DNA of 64,000 nt from Bog-473 sp963721585 (GTDB taxonomy: Bacteria > Actinomycetota > Acidimicrobiia > Acidimicrobiales > RAAP-2), in NCBI GenBank assembly GCA_963721585.1, contig CAVRJN010000008.1, forward strand, positions 62,001 through 126,000, read 5' to 3'. The translations under genes were made by a program, and so were the position numbers. Each line of letters starts with the position of its first letter. The stretch's first letter is position 1. This document shows positions 18,282 to 26,754 of this stretch, in pieces. Below the pieces are notes generated by a model that was given only the letters and a program-made list of their open reading frames with translations, was not told the origin of the DNA and made no database searches.

Positions 18282-18450
18282 CACGGTGACGGTCGTTGGG
18301 GGAGGCCGACCGGTGCGAGTCCGACGGAGGGGAGCGGACTCTCACGAGGGGGGAACACCGTGGGGGGGACAAGGAGCAGCGAAGTGGTGCGCCGGCCCCA
18401 TGAGGCCGTCGGACGGAGATTTCTCCGGGGGGACCGACGACCCGGGTCGG
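18282..18450. ncRNA. Candidate structured RNA with multibranched junction (strand undecided)
   Basis: Helix P1 pairs 18282-18288 with 18356-18362 (7 bp, CACGGTG/CACCGTG). It encloses P2 (18290-18295 with 18307-18312, 6 bp) and P3 (18317-18323 with 18335-18341, 7 bp). The P2 loop, P3 loop and the P3-P1 linker are G-rich on plus and C-rich on minus. A second module pairs 18407-18412 with 18434-18439 around an inner hairpin (18414-18427). Positions 18434-18438 can instead pair with 18446-18450, so the two forms exclude each other. On minus, the three C-rich runs recall actinobacterial 6C RNAs, but the architecture differs. All helices were found by eye. It may be a leader of the response regulator, a leader of yajC, or a free RNA. 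Confidence 0.35.
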
Positions 18451-18708
18451 CGCACCTTTCGCTCCCTTGAGGCGCATCGGATGGGCCACCCGCAATCGAC
18501 CGTCTCGGCACGGCCTCCTGCACTCTCGGGCCCGGACCGCAATCACCGCAAACCCTCCCTCGAACTGGCCTTTTAGGCCTGTTCAGTGCGGTGGCGCCAC
18601 GCTTCGCACACTCCCTCTGTCGATCCGGAGACCCGATTCACGGCGTGAGCAGGTCGTTTCCAATCGCCAGCGAGTGTCCCTAATCCCTCGGATCGGCCAT
18701 TTGCCCAG

Positions 18709-18714
18709 TACAGT
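18709..18714 (+). promoter_or_regulatory. Possible -10 box for the response regulator gene
   Basis: TACAGT fits the actinobacterial TAnnnT pattern and ends 9 bp before the ATG at 18724. Transcription would then begin at or a few bases before the start codon, giving a leaderless or nearly leaderless mRNA, which fits the absence of a Shine-Dalgarno sequence there. No good -35 was seen. Confidence 0.3.
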
Positions 18715-18723
18715 TGCACCCTG

Positions 18724-19422
18724 ATGCGAGATGGTCATATCTCAGTGCTGGTCATTGAGGATGAGGCGGACATCCGGCAACTCCTCCGAACCCTCCTCGA
18801 GCGCGAGGGCTACTCGGTCGCGGAGGCTCTCGAAGGCCGCGACGGGGTGCGCCAGTTCCACCAGAGCCACCCCGACATCGTCATTCTCGACGTAGGGCTC
18901 CCCGATCTAGACGGTTGGCAGGTCCTGGAGCGCATCAGGGACATGAGCGACGTGCCGGTGCTCATGCTCACCGCCCTGGGAACCGAGAGGGACAAGGTGC
19001 GGGGGCTCAATTCCGGCGCCGACGACTACCTGACCAAGCCGTTCAGCCGAGTCGAGCTCCTGGCCCGCCTGCAGGCCGTCGGCCGGCGCCAGGTCTCCAA
19101 GGGCGAACCGGTGACGACGTTCGACGATGGCACCCTGCACATCGACTTCGCCCACCAGGAGGTGACGGTCGACGGGGAGACGATCATCTTGACCCCGACC
19201 GAGTACCGCCTTCTCGCCACCTTGGCCCGCCACCAGGGACAAGTCCTCTCGTCGGACCAGCTGATCGAGTTGGCCTGGGACGATCCGAGCGGGCTGGCAC
19301 CCTCGCGCGTGAAGTACGCCGTGCTGCGGCTCCGGCGCAAGCTCGGCTGGGACGAGAGTGACGAGGGCCCGATCGAGACCGTCCGGGGCTTCGGATACCG
19401 CTACCGCTCGCGGACCCGGTGA
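18724..19422 (+). CDS. OmpR-family response regulator
   Basis: Two-component transcription factor, 232 aa. Receiver domain at 8-120: acidic pair E12/D13, phosphoacceptor D56 in VILDVGLPDLDGW, switch residue T83, K105 in YLTKPFS. OmpR/PhoB winged-helix DNA-binding domain at about 133-230, with LTPTEYRLLATLARHQG and the terminal ETVRGFGYRYR. The stop overlaps the kinase start (GTGA), so the pair is co-translated. Target genes are unknown; the nearest candidate is the convergent ABC exporter. Confidence 0.95.
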   Translation: MRDGHISVLVIEDEADIRQLLRTLLEREGYSVAEALEGRDGVRQFHQSHPDIVILDVGLPDLDGWQVLERIRDMSDVPVLMLTALGTERDKVRGLNSGADDYLTKPFSRVELLARLQAVGRRQVSKGEPVTTFDDGTLHIDFAHQEVTVDGETIILTPTEYRLLATLARHQGQVLSSDQLIELAWDDPSGLAPSRVKYAVLRLRRKLGWDESDEGPIETVRGFGYRYRSRTR

Positions 19423-21314
19423 GCGAGTCGTTCCAGCCCCAAACCGACGCCGATCGGCGTCGCGATCCGCAACTGCCGGGATCCACCCTCCCTATCGGCT
19501 TCTCCGGCTCCATGCGGGTGCGGCTCCCCGTCTTCGCCCTGGTGGCGATCGGCACCGTCCTGATCGCCCTGGTCCCGTTCCCCCACGACGCCCGCCGCGA
19601 GATCTCCATCGCCGGCGTGATCTTCTTCGTCCTCATCGCCGCCGCCTTCCTGTTGCCCTGGGAGCGTCTGCCTGACTGGGCCTGGCTCATCATCCCGATC
19701 GGCTACATCGCCGTCATCGCCATCATCCGAGACGCCCAGGGCGGAGCCGACTCGGGCCTCGTCGTCGTCTACCTCCTGCCCATCGTCTGGCTCTCGCTCT
19801 ACGGGCGGCGCTTGCACCTGCTGGTCGGGCTCTTCTGTATGGATCTGGCGCTGCTCGTCCCACTCCTGTTGATCGGCGCGCCTGCATACCCGACCATCGA
19901 ATGGCGCCAGGTGGCCGTGATGGCGACCGTCACCACCCTGGTGGCGTCCACCGTGTACACGATGGTCTCGCGGGACCGGGCGTTCCTGAGCGATCTCGCC
20001 CAGCAGTCGCGCATGGCCCGCCGGAACGCCCGCGAGGCGGACTATGCCCGCGACCGGCTCGAGACCCTGCTGCGGGCCGCTACCGGGAGCGCCATTCTGG
20101 GCGTCGACCCGGCGGGCACCGTGACCTTCTTCTCCGCCGGCGCGGAACAGATGCTGGGCTACCGGGCGGCGGAGGTGGTGGGGTTCCACTCCATCGCCGA
20201 TTTCATCGACCCCGCCCAGATCGACGAACGTCGCCAGACGATTGACGCCATGCGGACCGCATTGGAACCCATTGACGCGGAAACGGCGGCCGAAGTCCCG
20301 TGGACCGCGACGCGCAAGGACGGTCAGCAGCGCCGTTGCGTCGTGCGGGTGCGGGCGCTGCCCGTTCCGACGTCCGACCTCGCGTTGGACGAGGACCGGG
20401 CCGAGGAAGCCGATCTCGACGAGAAGGGCGCGGACGGCTGGGTCCCCCAGGGCGACGCGATGGCACCGACGACGGGCGGCTACGTCGTCGTCGCAATCGA
20501 CGTGACCGAGCGCGAGGAACTGGCGGCGGACCGGGAGCGCCTCTACGCCATTCAGAAGGAGGTCACGCAGTCGCTGATTGAGCAGAACAACCGGCTGCGC
20601 GAGCTGACCCAGATGAAGGACGACGTGGTGGCGACCGTCTCCCACGAGCTTCGGACGCCGATCACCTCCATTCGGGGTTTCGTCGAGTTGTTGCTCGACG
20701 CCACCGCGGACCTCACCGAGAGCCAGATGCGCATGCTGCAGACCATTGAGCGCAACGCCGAGCACCTGCAGAGGGTGGCCGAGGACCTGTTGGCCGACCC
20801 GGGCGCCGGCCGAGGACTCCGGGTCGCCTTCACCGAACTGGACTTGAGCCGCCTCGCCGAGGATGCGGTGCACGCCATGCAGACGTCGGCAACGGTTGCC
20901 GGAATTGTGCTGACCATCGATCCCGGCGACGAGGTACCGATCTTCGGGGACCCCACCCGCCTGCACCAGCTGCTGGGCAACCTCCTCTCCAACGCCATCA
21001 AGTTCTCGCCCCGCGGCGGCCGGGTCCACGTGATCGTCGACAACGTGGACTCCTACGCCCGGGTGCAGGTGCTCGACGAAGGACCCGGCATCCCCGAGGG
21101 CGAGCGCGATCAGCTCTTCGAACGCTTCTACCGGCTCGCGTCCTCCACGGAAATGGGTGTGCCCGGGACCGGGCTGGGGCTGGCCATCGCCAAATCCGTG
21201 GCCGAAGCACACGAGGGGTTCGTCGACATCGTCGACACGCCGGGCTGGTCGACCACCTTCCGGGTCTACCTCCCCCTCGGCGCGTCGATCGCATCGGTCG
21301 TCCGGACCGGGTAA
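19419..21314 (+). CDS. Membrane sensor histidine kinase with PAS domain
   Basis: Partner kinase of the response regulator, 631 aa, GTG start at 19419. The N-terminus has about five to six TM helices (about 33-52, 63-80, 87-103, 113-128, 132-152, 164-182), forming a membrane sensor module with no large extracellular loop. Then comes a short coiled region, a PAS domain (about 212-370, with an acidic insert at about 320-345), HisKA with H409 in VATVSHELRTPITS, and HATPase_c with N-box NLLSNAIKFSPRGG and G-boxes DEGPGIP and GTGLGLAIAKS. All catalytic boxes are intact. The signal is unknown; sensing within the membrane or cytoplasm is likelier than an extracellular ligand. Confidence 0.94.
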   Translation: MSESFQPQTDADRRRDPQLPGSTLPIGFSGSMRVRLPVFALVAIGTVLIALVPFPHDARREISIAGVIFFVLIAAAFLLPWERLPDWAWLIIPIGYIAVIAIIRDAQGGADSGLVVVYLLPIVWLSLYGRRLHLLVGLFCMDLALLVPLLLIGAPAYPTIEWRQVAVMATVTTLVASTVYTMVSRDRAFLSDLAQQSRMARRNAREADYARDRLETLLRAATGSAILGVDPAGTVTFFSAGAEQMLGYRAAEVVGFHSIADFIDPAQIDERRQTIDAMRTALEPIDAETAAEVPWTATRKDGQQRRCVVRVRALPVPTSDLALDEDRAEEADLDEKGADGWVPQGDAMAPTTGGYVVVAIDVTEREELAADRERLYAIQKEVTQSLIEQNNRLRELTQMKDDVVATVSHELRTPITSIRGFVELLLDATADLTESQMRMLQTIERNAEHLQRVAEDLLADPGAGRGLRVAFTELDLSRLAEDAVHAMQTSATVAGIVLTIDPGDEVPIFGDPTRLHQLLGNLLSNAIKFSPRGGRVHVIVDNVDSYARVQVLDEGPGIPEGERDQLFERFYRLASSTEMGVPGTGLGLAIAKSVAEAHEGFVDIVDTPGWSTTFRVYLPLGASIASVVRTG

Positions 21315-21368
21315 ACCGCCGGACGACGCCGAAACCCGGACGCCGGCAGCCCGGACAGCCCGGACAGC

Positions 21369-23183
21369 TCAGGCGGCCAGGAAGCCTCCCGACTGGTGTG
21401 CCCACAGCCGCCCGTAGACACCGGCGCGGCCCGCAGCGAGGAGCTCGGCGTGCGTGCCCTGCTCGACCACGCGCCCGCGGTCGAGCACCACAATCCGGTC
21501 GAGCCGGGCGATGGTGGCCAGCCGGTGCGCCACGACCAGCGCGGTCGTGCCGTCCATGAGGTGCCAGAGCGCCTCCTGGACGAGCGACTCGGACTCGGAG
21601 TCCAACGCCGACGTGGCCTCGTCCAGGACGAGCACCTTGGCCCCCTTGGCCATGGCCTGGGCGATGGCGACCCGCTGGCGCTGGCCACCCGAGAGCTTCA
21701 TGCCGCGCTCCCCCACGACGGTCTCGTACCCTTCGGGCAGGCGTTCCACGAACTCGTCCACGTAGGCGGCACGACCCACTGCACGCACGAGGTCCATGTC
21801 GACGGCACCGACGCCGAGCCCGCTTTCCATGCCGTAACAGATGTTCTCGGCAATGGTGCGGTGGAGCATCTGCGGCTCCTGCGGGACGTACGCGATGTGG
21901 CCGCGCAGCGAATGCTGGGTGACGCACGCGATGTCCTGGCCGTCGATCTCGATCAGCCCGCCGTCGCGGTCCGCGTAACGCAACATGAGCTTGGTCAGCG
22001 TGGTCTTGCCCGAACCGGAGGGTCCCACGAGGCCGACGTGCTCGCCCGGCTCTATGCGCAAGTCCAGCCCCTCGAACAACGGAGCGCCGGCGCGGTAGGC
22101 GAACCGCAGGTCCCGGAACTCGACGCACCCGCGTGGCACCACCATGTCCGGCGCGCCGGGGAGGTCGACAATGTCCGGCCTCGTGGCGGCGATACCGGCG
22201 AACTTCGCACAACGTCCGACGGCGCGCGAAATCAAGCGGATGAACTCGAACGACTCCTCGAGGCTGGTACCGACGAACGTCGCGTAGAAGAGGATCAGGT
22301 ACACCGCACCGGCCGCCGCCACATGGTGCAACGCCAGGACAACACCGACCACGATCGCGGCCCAGTTGAAGAAGGCCATGGCCGACTCCATCTGGATCCG
22401 CGTGGAGGTGAAGACTTTGCGCGCCCGTAGGTCCGCAGCCAGCGAATCAGCGACCAACGCGCCGACATGCTGCTGCTCCCGACCCTCCGCCGCCTGTGAG
22501 CGCACGGTGGTCAGGTTGGCGATCGTGTCGGCGATGACCCCGGTGGCCCGGGAGTGGGCGTCGGAGAACTCCTTCTCCGCTGCGACCACCCGGCCCATGC
22601 GCCGGTGCAGCACCAGAGCGAACACGCCGACCAATCCGGTCATCACCAGCGCGACCGGCCAGGCCACGATCCCAAGGACCACGATGGCCCCGATCGTCGT
22701 GACGCTGATGCGCAGGACGCCCCACACGGTGGCGTCGATCATGTCGGCGAAGGCCCACGTCGAAGTCTCCAACGTGGCGATGACCTCGCCCGAGGGCCGG
22801 TCGGTGTGCCACGAGTGACTCAGGCTCATCAAATGGTCGTACCCGCTGGTGATGGCGCGGCCGAACGAGCGCAGCGTGGCGCCCCAGTTCACCCAGCCGC
22901 CGATGCGCCCGAAGACCGTCGCGGCCACCAGCACGAGCGCATAGGCCACCAGGAGGGGTCCGAAGGATTGCCAGAGCCCTTCGTGCGCGTGCGGTCCGAG
23001 CTGCGATATGCGGCTCAACAGCGACGCGAAGATCAGCGGCGCCGCCACGGCATTGGCCAGCGTGCCGAGCACGATGGCCGTACAGGCGCCGGTGAAAGCG
23101 GCGCGGTCGGGCTGCATCTGGCGCCAGCAGTACGCCAGGGTCTCTTTGGTCGAGGCATTGGGAAAGAGGGTGCGTTCACCCAT
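21369..23183 (-). CDS. ABC exporter half-transporter (permease-ATPase fusion)
   Basis: Type IV (MsbA/LmrA-like) ABC exporter, 604 aa. The N-terminal half has six TM helices (about 35-320); the ATPase domain follows (about 350-600), with Walker A VGPSGSGKTTLT, Q-loop YVPQEPQM, signature LSGGQRQRVAIAQ, Walker B VLVLDEATSALD and the H-loop VVAHRLAT. A longer frame to 23360 exists, but the ATG at 23183 has a GGAG site 6 nt upstream and begins just before the first helix region, so it is preferred. It faces the two-component genes tail to tail across 54 bp. The substrate (lipid, drug or peptide) cannot be told from sequence. Confidence 0.92.
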   Translation of the reverse strand: MGERTLFPNASTKETLAYCWRQMQPDRAAFTGACTAIVLGTLANAVAAPLIFASLLSRISQLGPHAHEGLWQSFGPLLVAYALVLVAATVFGRIGGWVNWGATLRSFGRAITSGYDHLMSLSHSWHTDRPSGEVIATLETSTWAFADMIDATVWGVLRISVTTIGAIVVLGIVAWPVALVMTGLVGVFALVLHRRMGRVVAAEKEFSDAHSRATGVIADTIANLTTVRSQAAEGREQQHVGALVADSLAADLRARKVFTSTRIQMESAMAFFNWAAIVVGVVLALHHVAAAGAVYLILFYATFVGTSLEESFEFIRLISRAVGRCAKFAGIAATRPDIVDLPGAPDMVVPRGCVEFRDLRFAYRAGAPLFEGLDLRIEPGEHVGLVGPSGSGKTTLTKLMLRYADRDGGLIEIDGQDIACVTQHSLRGHIAYVPQEPQMLHRTIAENICYGMESGLGVGAVDMDLVRAVGRAAYVDEFVERLPEGYETVVGERGMKLSGGQRQRVAIAQAMAKGAKVLVLDEATSALDSESESLVQEALWHLMDGTTALVVAHRLATIARLDRIVVLDRGRVVEQGTHAELLAAGRAGVYGRLWAHQSGGFLAA

Positions 23184-23298
23184 GGGGATCTCCAGTTGGG
23201 AGGTGAAGCGAGGGGGTCGAGGAAAGGGGCGCACTCGTCGTGCACGGCGGACCTCGGATTGCGTCCGGGCGGTCAGCCCGGCGGTGTCGTGGTCGGCG

Positions 23299-23436
23299 TC
23301 AGTGACCAGCGGGGCAGAGATCGGGCCCGGCCATCCGGGACCTCCCTCCGACGGCACCAAGCGCCAAGACGGGCCGCCGGGCCACGATGGCGAACGTGAT
23401 CAGCGTCGAGCATGTCGAACGCGTCACTCCTGCCAT
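23299..23436 (-). CDS. Possible 45-aa leader peptide upstream of the ABC exporter
   Basis: Short ORF starting at ATG 23436 behind a GAGGTGA ribosome site (spacing about 5 nt) and stopping at 23299, 115 bp before the exporter start. It is preceded by TACGGT (23475-23480), a plausible -10. The product begins MAGVTRSTCS and has a short hydrophobic run, then Arg/Gly/Pro. It is too short for domain assignment. It could be a regulatory leader peptide, a small membrane protein, or chance; the good ribosome site is the only real support. Confidence 0.25.
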   Translation of the reverse strand: MAGVTRSTCSTLITFAIVARRPVLALGAVGGRSRMAGPDLCPAGH

Positions 23437-23559
23437 GTGGTCACCTCGCTTCCGTCTTGTGGTGCAACCACGAAACCGTAACCCATCAGTACCGCATCGT
23501 GCGCAAGAAACGTGAGTTATTGCGCCAGCGGCGCCTGCGCTGCACCACGGGGGGTCCCG
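23437..23559. other. Gap between ruvB and the exporter region
   Basis: Part of the 376-bp interval 23184-23559, which contains the small ORF above and probably the exporter promoter on the minus strand. No repeat, RNA gene or terminator was recognised. Confidence 0.5.
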
Positions 23560-24651
23560 TCAGAAGAGTGGAGGCGTGTTCATTGCGTCGGCGGCCGAGG
23601 TCGGACGTTCCAAGCCGAGGTGGGTCCAGGCACGTTGGGTGGCCACCCGGCCCCGGGACGTCCGCTGGATGAGCCCGCTCTGCAGCAGGAACGGCTCGTA
23701 CGCATCCTCGATAGTGTCCGTCTCCTCACCCACGCACTGCGCGAGCGTGGTCAGGCCCACAGGCTGCCCTCCGAAGCGACCACAGAGCGTGGACAGGATG
23801 GCCCGGTCGACCTTGTCCAGACCCAGCTCGTCCACGCCGAAGAGCTCCAGTCCGTCGCTGGCGATGGCGCCGTCGATAAATCCCTCGCCGCGCACCTCCG
23901 CGAAGTCCCGCACCCGCCGCAGGAGCCGGTTGGCCACCCGGGGTGTGCCCCGGGAGCGCTCCGAGATCCGGATGGCGCCCTCGGCGTCGATGCGCACCTT
24001 CAAAATGCGGGCCGAGCGCTCCACGATGGCGCGCAGGTCGGCGGGGTCGTAGAGGTCGAGGCGCCCGACGAAGCCGAAACGGTCCCGCAGCGGGCCGGCA
24101 ACGAGCCCGGTCCGGGTGGTGGCGCCCACCAGCGTGAAGCTCGGGAGCTCGAGGCGGATGGAGCGGGCGGTGGGACCCTTGCCGATCAGGATGTCGAGGC
24201 GGCCGTCCTCCATGGCCGAGTACAGCATCTCCTCGACGGAGCGGTGCAGGCGATGGATCTCGTCGATGAACAGCACGTCACCGTCCTGGAGGTCGGTCAG
24301 CAACGCGGCGAGGTCACCGGCCCTCGTCAGGACGGGGCCGGCGGTGATGCGGAACCCGGCGCCCATTTCGGTCGCCACGATCCCTGCCAGGGACGTCTTG
24401 CCCAGCCCCGGCGGCCCTGCGAACAAGATGTGGTCCACGGGCTGGCGCCGCTGACGCGCCGCCTGCAGCACGATCGCCAGATGCTCGACCAGTTCGGGCT
24501 GTCCGAGGAACTCCGAGAGCGACCGGGGCCGGAGCCCGACCTCCTCGGCTTCCTCGGCACCGTCCGAAGCGGTCGGATCGACGACTCGTTCGCCCGCATC
24601 GGGACCGGGTTCGGGGTCCACGGCCAGCACTTCGCGCCGGGCGCGGCTCAC
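23560..24651 (-). CDS. ruvB: Holliday junction branch-migration helicase RuvB
   Basis: AAA+ motor of the RuvABC resolvasome, 363 aa. Walker A GPPGLGKTSLA, Walker B LFIDEIHRL, sensor 1 VGATTRTGL, arginine-finger region GPLRDRFG, and the C-terminal winged helix (PLLQSGLIQRTSRGRVAT). The N-terminus carries about 30 extra acidic residues before RPRSLSEFLGQPE. The GTG start at 24651 overlaps the ruvA stop (GTGA). It is the last gene of ruvC-ruvA-ruvB. Confidence 0.97.
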   Translation of the reverse strand: MSRARREVLAVDPEPGPDAGERVVDPTASDGAEEAEEVGLRPRSLSEFLGQPELVEHLAIVLQAARQRRQPVDHILFAGPPGLGKTSLAGIVATEMGAGFRITAGPVLTRAGDLAALLTDLQDGDVLFIDEIHRLHRSVEEMLYSAMEDGRLDILIGKGPTARSIRLELPSFTLVGATTRTGLVAGPLRDRFGFVGRLDLYDPADLRAIVERSARILKVRIDAEGAIRISERSRGTPRVANRLLRRVRDFAEVRGEGFIDGAIASDGLELFGVDELGLDKVDRAILSTLCGRFGGQPVGLTTLAQCVGEETDTIEDAYEPFLLQSGLIQRTSRGRVATQRAWTHLGLERPTSAADAMNTPPLF

Positions 24652-25274
24652 CGCGAGGCCAGCTCGCGCAGCGCCAACCGGAGCATCTCTTCCACCCCGA
24701 CATCGTCGCGTAGGCCGTCTAGTGCGCCGCGGATCTCGTCGGGGGCGTAGCCGAGCTCGAGCAACGCCGCCCGTGCCTCTGTCCGGGACGTCCGGGACGT
24801 CCCGGACGTCCCGGCGCCATCGGCACCCGTCCCCCTGGCACCGGACAGCGAGAGGTCAGGCAGGTCCAGCCGGCTCTTCAATTCGATCAGCAGCCGGGCC
24901 GCCGTCTTGCGCCCCACGCCCGGCACCGTGCACAGGGTGTCGAGGTCCTCCTCCAACACGGCGGTGGACAAGGCCGCCGGCGACAGGACCGCCATGATGG
25001 CAAGCGCGAGCGCGGGACCGACCCCGTGCGAGCCCAGCAACACCTCGAAACAGCGCCGCTCGTCGTCGTGCACGAAGCCGTACAGGACGATGGCGTCCTC
25101 GCGCACATGGGTGTGCACGTACAGCGTCGCCTCGGCGCCCGCCCCGCCGCCGACGACCAACGCGGCAGCCGTGGCAGGCGTGACGGCGACCCGGTAGCCC
25201 ACGCCCCCGACGTCGATAATCACCTCGCCCTCAGCGGACCGCAGCACCACCGCTCCACGAAGCAGTCCGATCAC
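24648..25274 (-). CDS. ruvA: Holliday junction-binding protein RuvA
   Basis: Tetrameric DNA-binding partner of RuvB, 208 aa with the GTG start at 25274, which overlaps the ruvC stop (GTGA) and has an AAGGAGG site. OB-fold N-terminus (IGLLRGAVVL, VGGVGYRVAV), HhH motifs (VPGVGRKTAARLLIELK), and the C-terminal RuvB-binding domain (ALLELGYAPDEIRGALD). The flexible linker between domains contains a Gly/Thr/Ser repeat encoded by four 9-bp DNA repeats (24781-24816). Confidence 0.95.
   Translation of the reverse strand: MIGLLRGAVVLRSAEGEVIIDVGGVGYRVAVTPATAAALVVGGGAGAEATLYVHTHVREDAIVLYGFVHDDERRCFEVLLGSHGVGPALALAIMAVLSPAALSTAVLEEDLDTLCTVPGVGRKTAARLLIELKSRLDLPDLSLSGARGTGADGAGTSGTSRTSRTEARAALLELGYAPDEIRGALDGLRDDVGVEEMLRLALRELASR
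24781..24816. repeat. Four 9-bp tandem repeats in the ruvA linker
   Basis: Units GTCCGGGAC, GTCCGGGAC, GTCCCGGAC and GTCCCGGCG (plus strand), in frame, encoding Gly/Arg-Thr-Ser triplets in the RuvA linker. Length changes would keep the frame. Confidence 0.9.
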
Positions 25275-25792
25275 TGAGTTCCCTCCTTCACGAGTGCGGC
25301 GTGCATGGCCCGCCGCAGGGGCACGGTGGTCAGGTGGCAGACCGCCAACGCCAGCGCATCGGCCACGTCGGGCGGGCCGTCGACCGCCGGCAGGCCCAGC
25401 ACCTCGGCGACCATGCGCTGGACCTGGTCCTTGGTGGCGGCGCCGTAGCCCACCAGGCACAGCTTCACCTCGTTGGACGTGTACTGGACCACCTCACAAC
25501 CCGCCTCGGCGGCCACGAGCAGCGCCAGCCCGCTGGCCTGCCCGACCGACATGGCCGTCTTGGCGTTGACCTGGAAGAAGACCCGCTCCACCACGACGGC
25601 CTGTGGGTGCAACTCGCCGACCAGCGCCCGCAGCTCGGTGTGCAGGATCAGCAGCCGCTCGGCCAGGGGCGCGTCCGGATCGGTCTCCACCACCCCGGCC
25701 GCGTGGGCCCGCAACGCGGACGAGCCCTCCGCCCGGGCCACCAGCCCGTAGCCGCAGCGCGAGAGCCCGGGGTCGACGCCCAACACGAACAT
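25271..25792 (-). CDS. ruvC: Holliday junction endonuclease RuvC
   Basis: Resolvase of RuvABC, 173 aa, normal length. RNase H-fold with D7 in VLGVDPGLSRCGYG, the E in VVVERVFFQVNAKTA, and the acidic pair in PPDVADALALAVCH. The ATG start is at 25792. A 117-bp gap separates it from yebC; nothing distinctive was seen there. It heads the coupled ruvC-ruvA-ruvB set. Confidence 0.96.
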   Translation of the reverse strand: MFVLGVDPGLSRCGYGLVARAEGSSALRAHAAGVVETDPDAPLAERLLILHTELRALVGELHPQAVVVERVFFQVNAKTAMSVGQASGLALLVAAEAGCEVVQYTSNEVKLCLVGYGAATKDQVQRMVAEVLGLPAVDGPPDVADALALAVCHLTTVPLRRAMHAALVKEGTQ

Positions 25793-25909
25793 GCGTTCGC
25801 AGGATAGTCGGGGGTGCCGCCCAGGGGGCGGATCTGGGCGAGGCCGCCGGGTCGATGCGGCCCGAGCCGGGGCGGCGGCCTCACCGGCTGCCGCCGGACA
25901 GTGAGCAGC

Positions 25910-26659
25910 TCAGCCTTCGAAGGCGGCGAGGACCTCGTCGGAGATGTCGGCGTTGGAGTGGACGGCCTGCACGTCATCGTGGTCGTCGATGGCCTCGAGG
26001 AGGCGCAGGACCTTCTTGGCCTCGCCCTCGTCGGGGACGGGGACCAGCTGGGTGGGCTCGAGGCTCAGGTCGACCGATTCGGGCGCGATGCCGGCGTCGT
26101 CGAGCGCCTGGCGCACCGACTCGACATCGGCGGGCGCACTGGTGACGACCCACACGGCCCCGTTGCTCGTCATGTCCTCCGCACCGCCCTCCATGGCGAT
26201 CTCCATGACCTTGTCCTCGTCGTTGTCCAGGGCGACGGTCACGATGCCCTTGCGCTCGAACTGCCACCCCACGGCGCCGGGCTCGGCCATGTTGCCGCCG
26301 TTGCGATTGAAGACGTTGCGCATCTCGGCGCCGGTGCGATTGCGGTTGTCGCTGAGCGTCTCGACCATGATCGCCACGCCGCCGGGGCCGTAGCCCTCGT
26401 AGTTGATGGCTTCGTATCTGACGCCCTCGAGGTCGCCCGTCCCCCGCTTGATCGCCTTCTCAATGGTGTCGAGCGGGACGCTGGCCGCTCTCGCCTTCTG
26501 GTACGCGGTGCGCAGGGTGGCGTTGGCCTCGAGGTCGCCGCCCCCGTCCCTGGCTGCGACCTCGACGAGGCGGATGCACTTGGCGAAGATCTTGGCGCGG
26601 GCTTTGTCCTGGGCGCCCTTGCGGTACTTGGTGGTCGCCCACTTCGAGTGCCCCGACAT
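25910..26659 (-). CDS. YebC/PmpR family transcriptional/translation regulator
   Basis: Widely conserved YebC/TACO1 family, 249 aa. It begins MSGHSKWATTKYRKGAQDKA, the family signature, and contains EGYGPGGVAIMVE and NRNRTGAEMRNVFNRNGG. Family members are DNA-associated regulators or translation factors that help ribosomes through difficult stretches; which applies here is unknown. Location directly before ruvC is the usual arrangement. The start ATG at 26659 has a GAGGGA site. Confidence 0.94.
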   Translation of the reverse strand: MSGHSKWATTKYRKGAQDKARAKIFAKCIRLVEVAARDGGGDLEANATLRTAYQKARAASVPLDTIEKAIKRGTGDLEGVRYEAINYEGYGPGGVAIMVETLSDNRNRTGAEMRNVFNRNGGNMAEPGAVGWQFERKGIVTVALDNDEDKVMEIAMEGGAEDMTSNGAVWVVTSAPADVESVRQALDDAGIAPESVDLSLEPTQLVPVPDEGEAKKVLRLLEAIDDHDDVQAVHSNADISDEVLAAFEG

Positions 26660-26748
26660 CGTTCCCTCGTTCCTGCTCTCGGCCTTGCGGTTCGGTCCAC
26701 CCCCCTGCTCTGCCGCATATCGCAGCCCCGCGAGTGGAGGAAGAAACG

Positions 26749-26754
26749 ATTGTA
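26749..26754 (-). promoter_or_regulatory. Probable -10 box of yebC
   Basis: TACAAT on the minus strand, about 90 bp before the yebC start in the divergent gap to the hydrolase. It matches TAnnnT well; the -35 side lacks a clear TTGACA. Confidence 0.4.

Larger units (their letters stand above)
17947..18723. other. 777-bp gene-free stretch between yajC and the response regulator
   Basis: Divergent intergenic region. Open frames exist on both strands (for example 17986-18546 minus) but show no recognisable domain, no good ribosome site, and low-complexity Arg/Pro composition, so they are judged non-coding. The central part (18282-18450) has strong base-pairing, listed separately. Promoters for yajC (minus) and the response regulator (plus) must lie near the two ends. 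No RNase P, tmRNA or SRP RNA signature was found. Confidence 0.7.

Noticed and set aside
18311..18323. T-arm-like sequence suggesting a tRNA
   Set aside because: The neighbouring bases do not form acceptor, D or anticodon arms; the segment belongs to the branched RNA helices.
18301..18345. Cobalamin or c-di-AMP riboswitch
   Set aside because: A GGTGCGAGTCC stretch is superficially similar, but the other conserved boxes of those classes are missing.
17986..18546. 186-codon minus ORF in the yajC upstream region
   Set aside because: No homology-like motif, no ribosome site, biased composition; it overlaps the base-paired region.
21315..21368. Bidirectional terminator between the kinase and exporter genes
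   Set aside because: Short CCCGGACAG-type repeats are present but no clean stem with T-runs.
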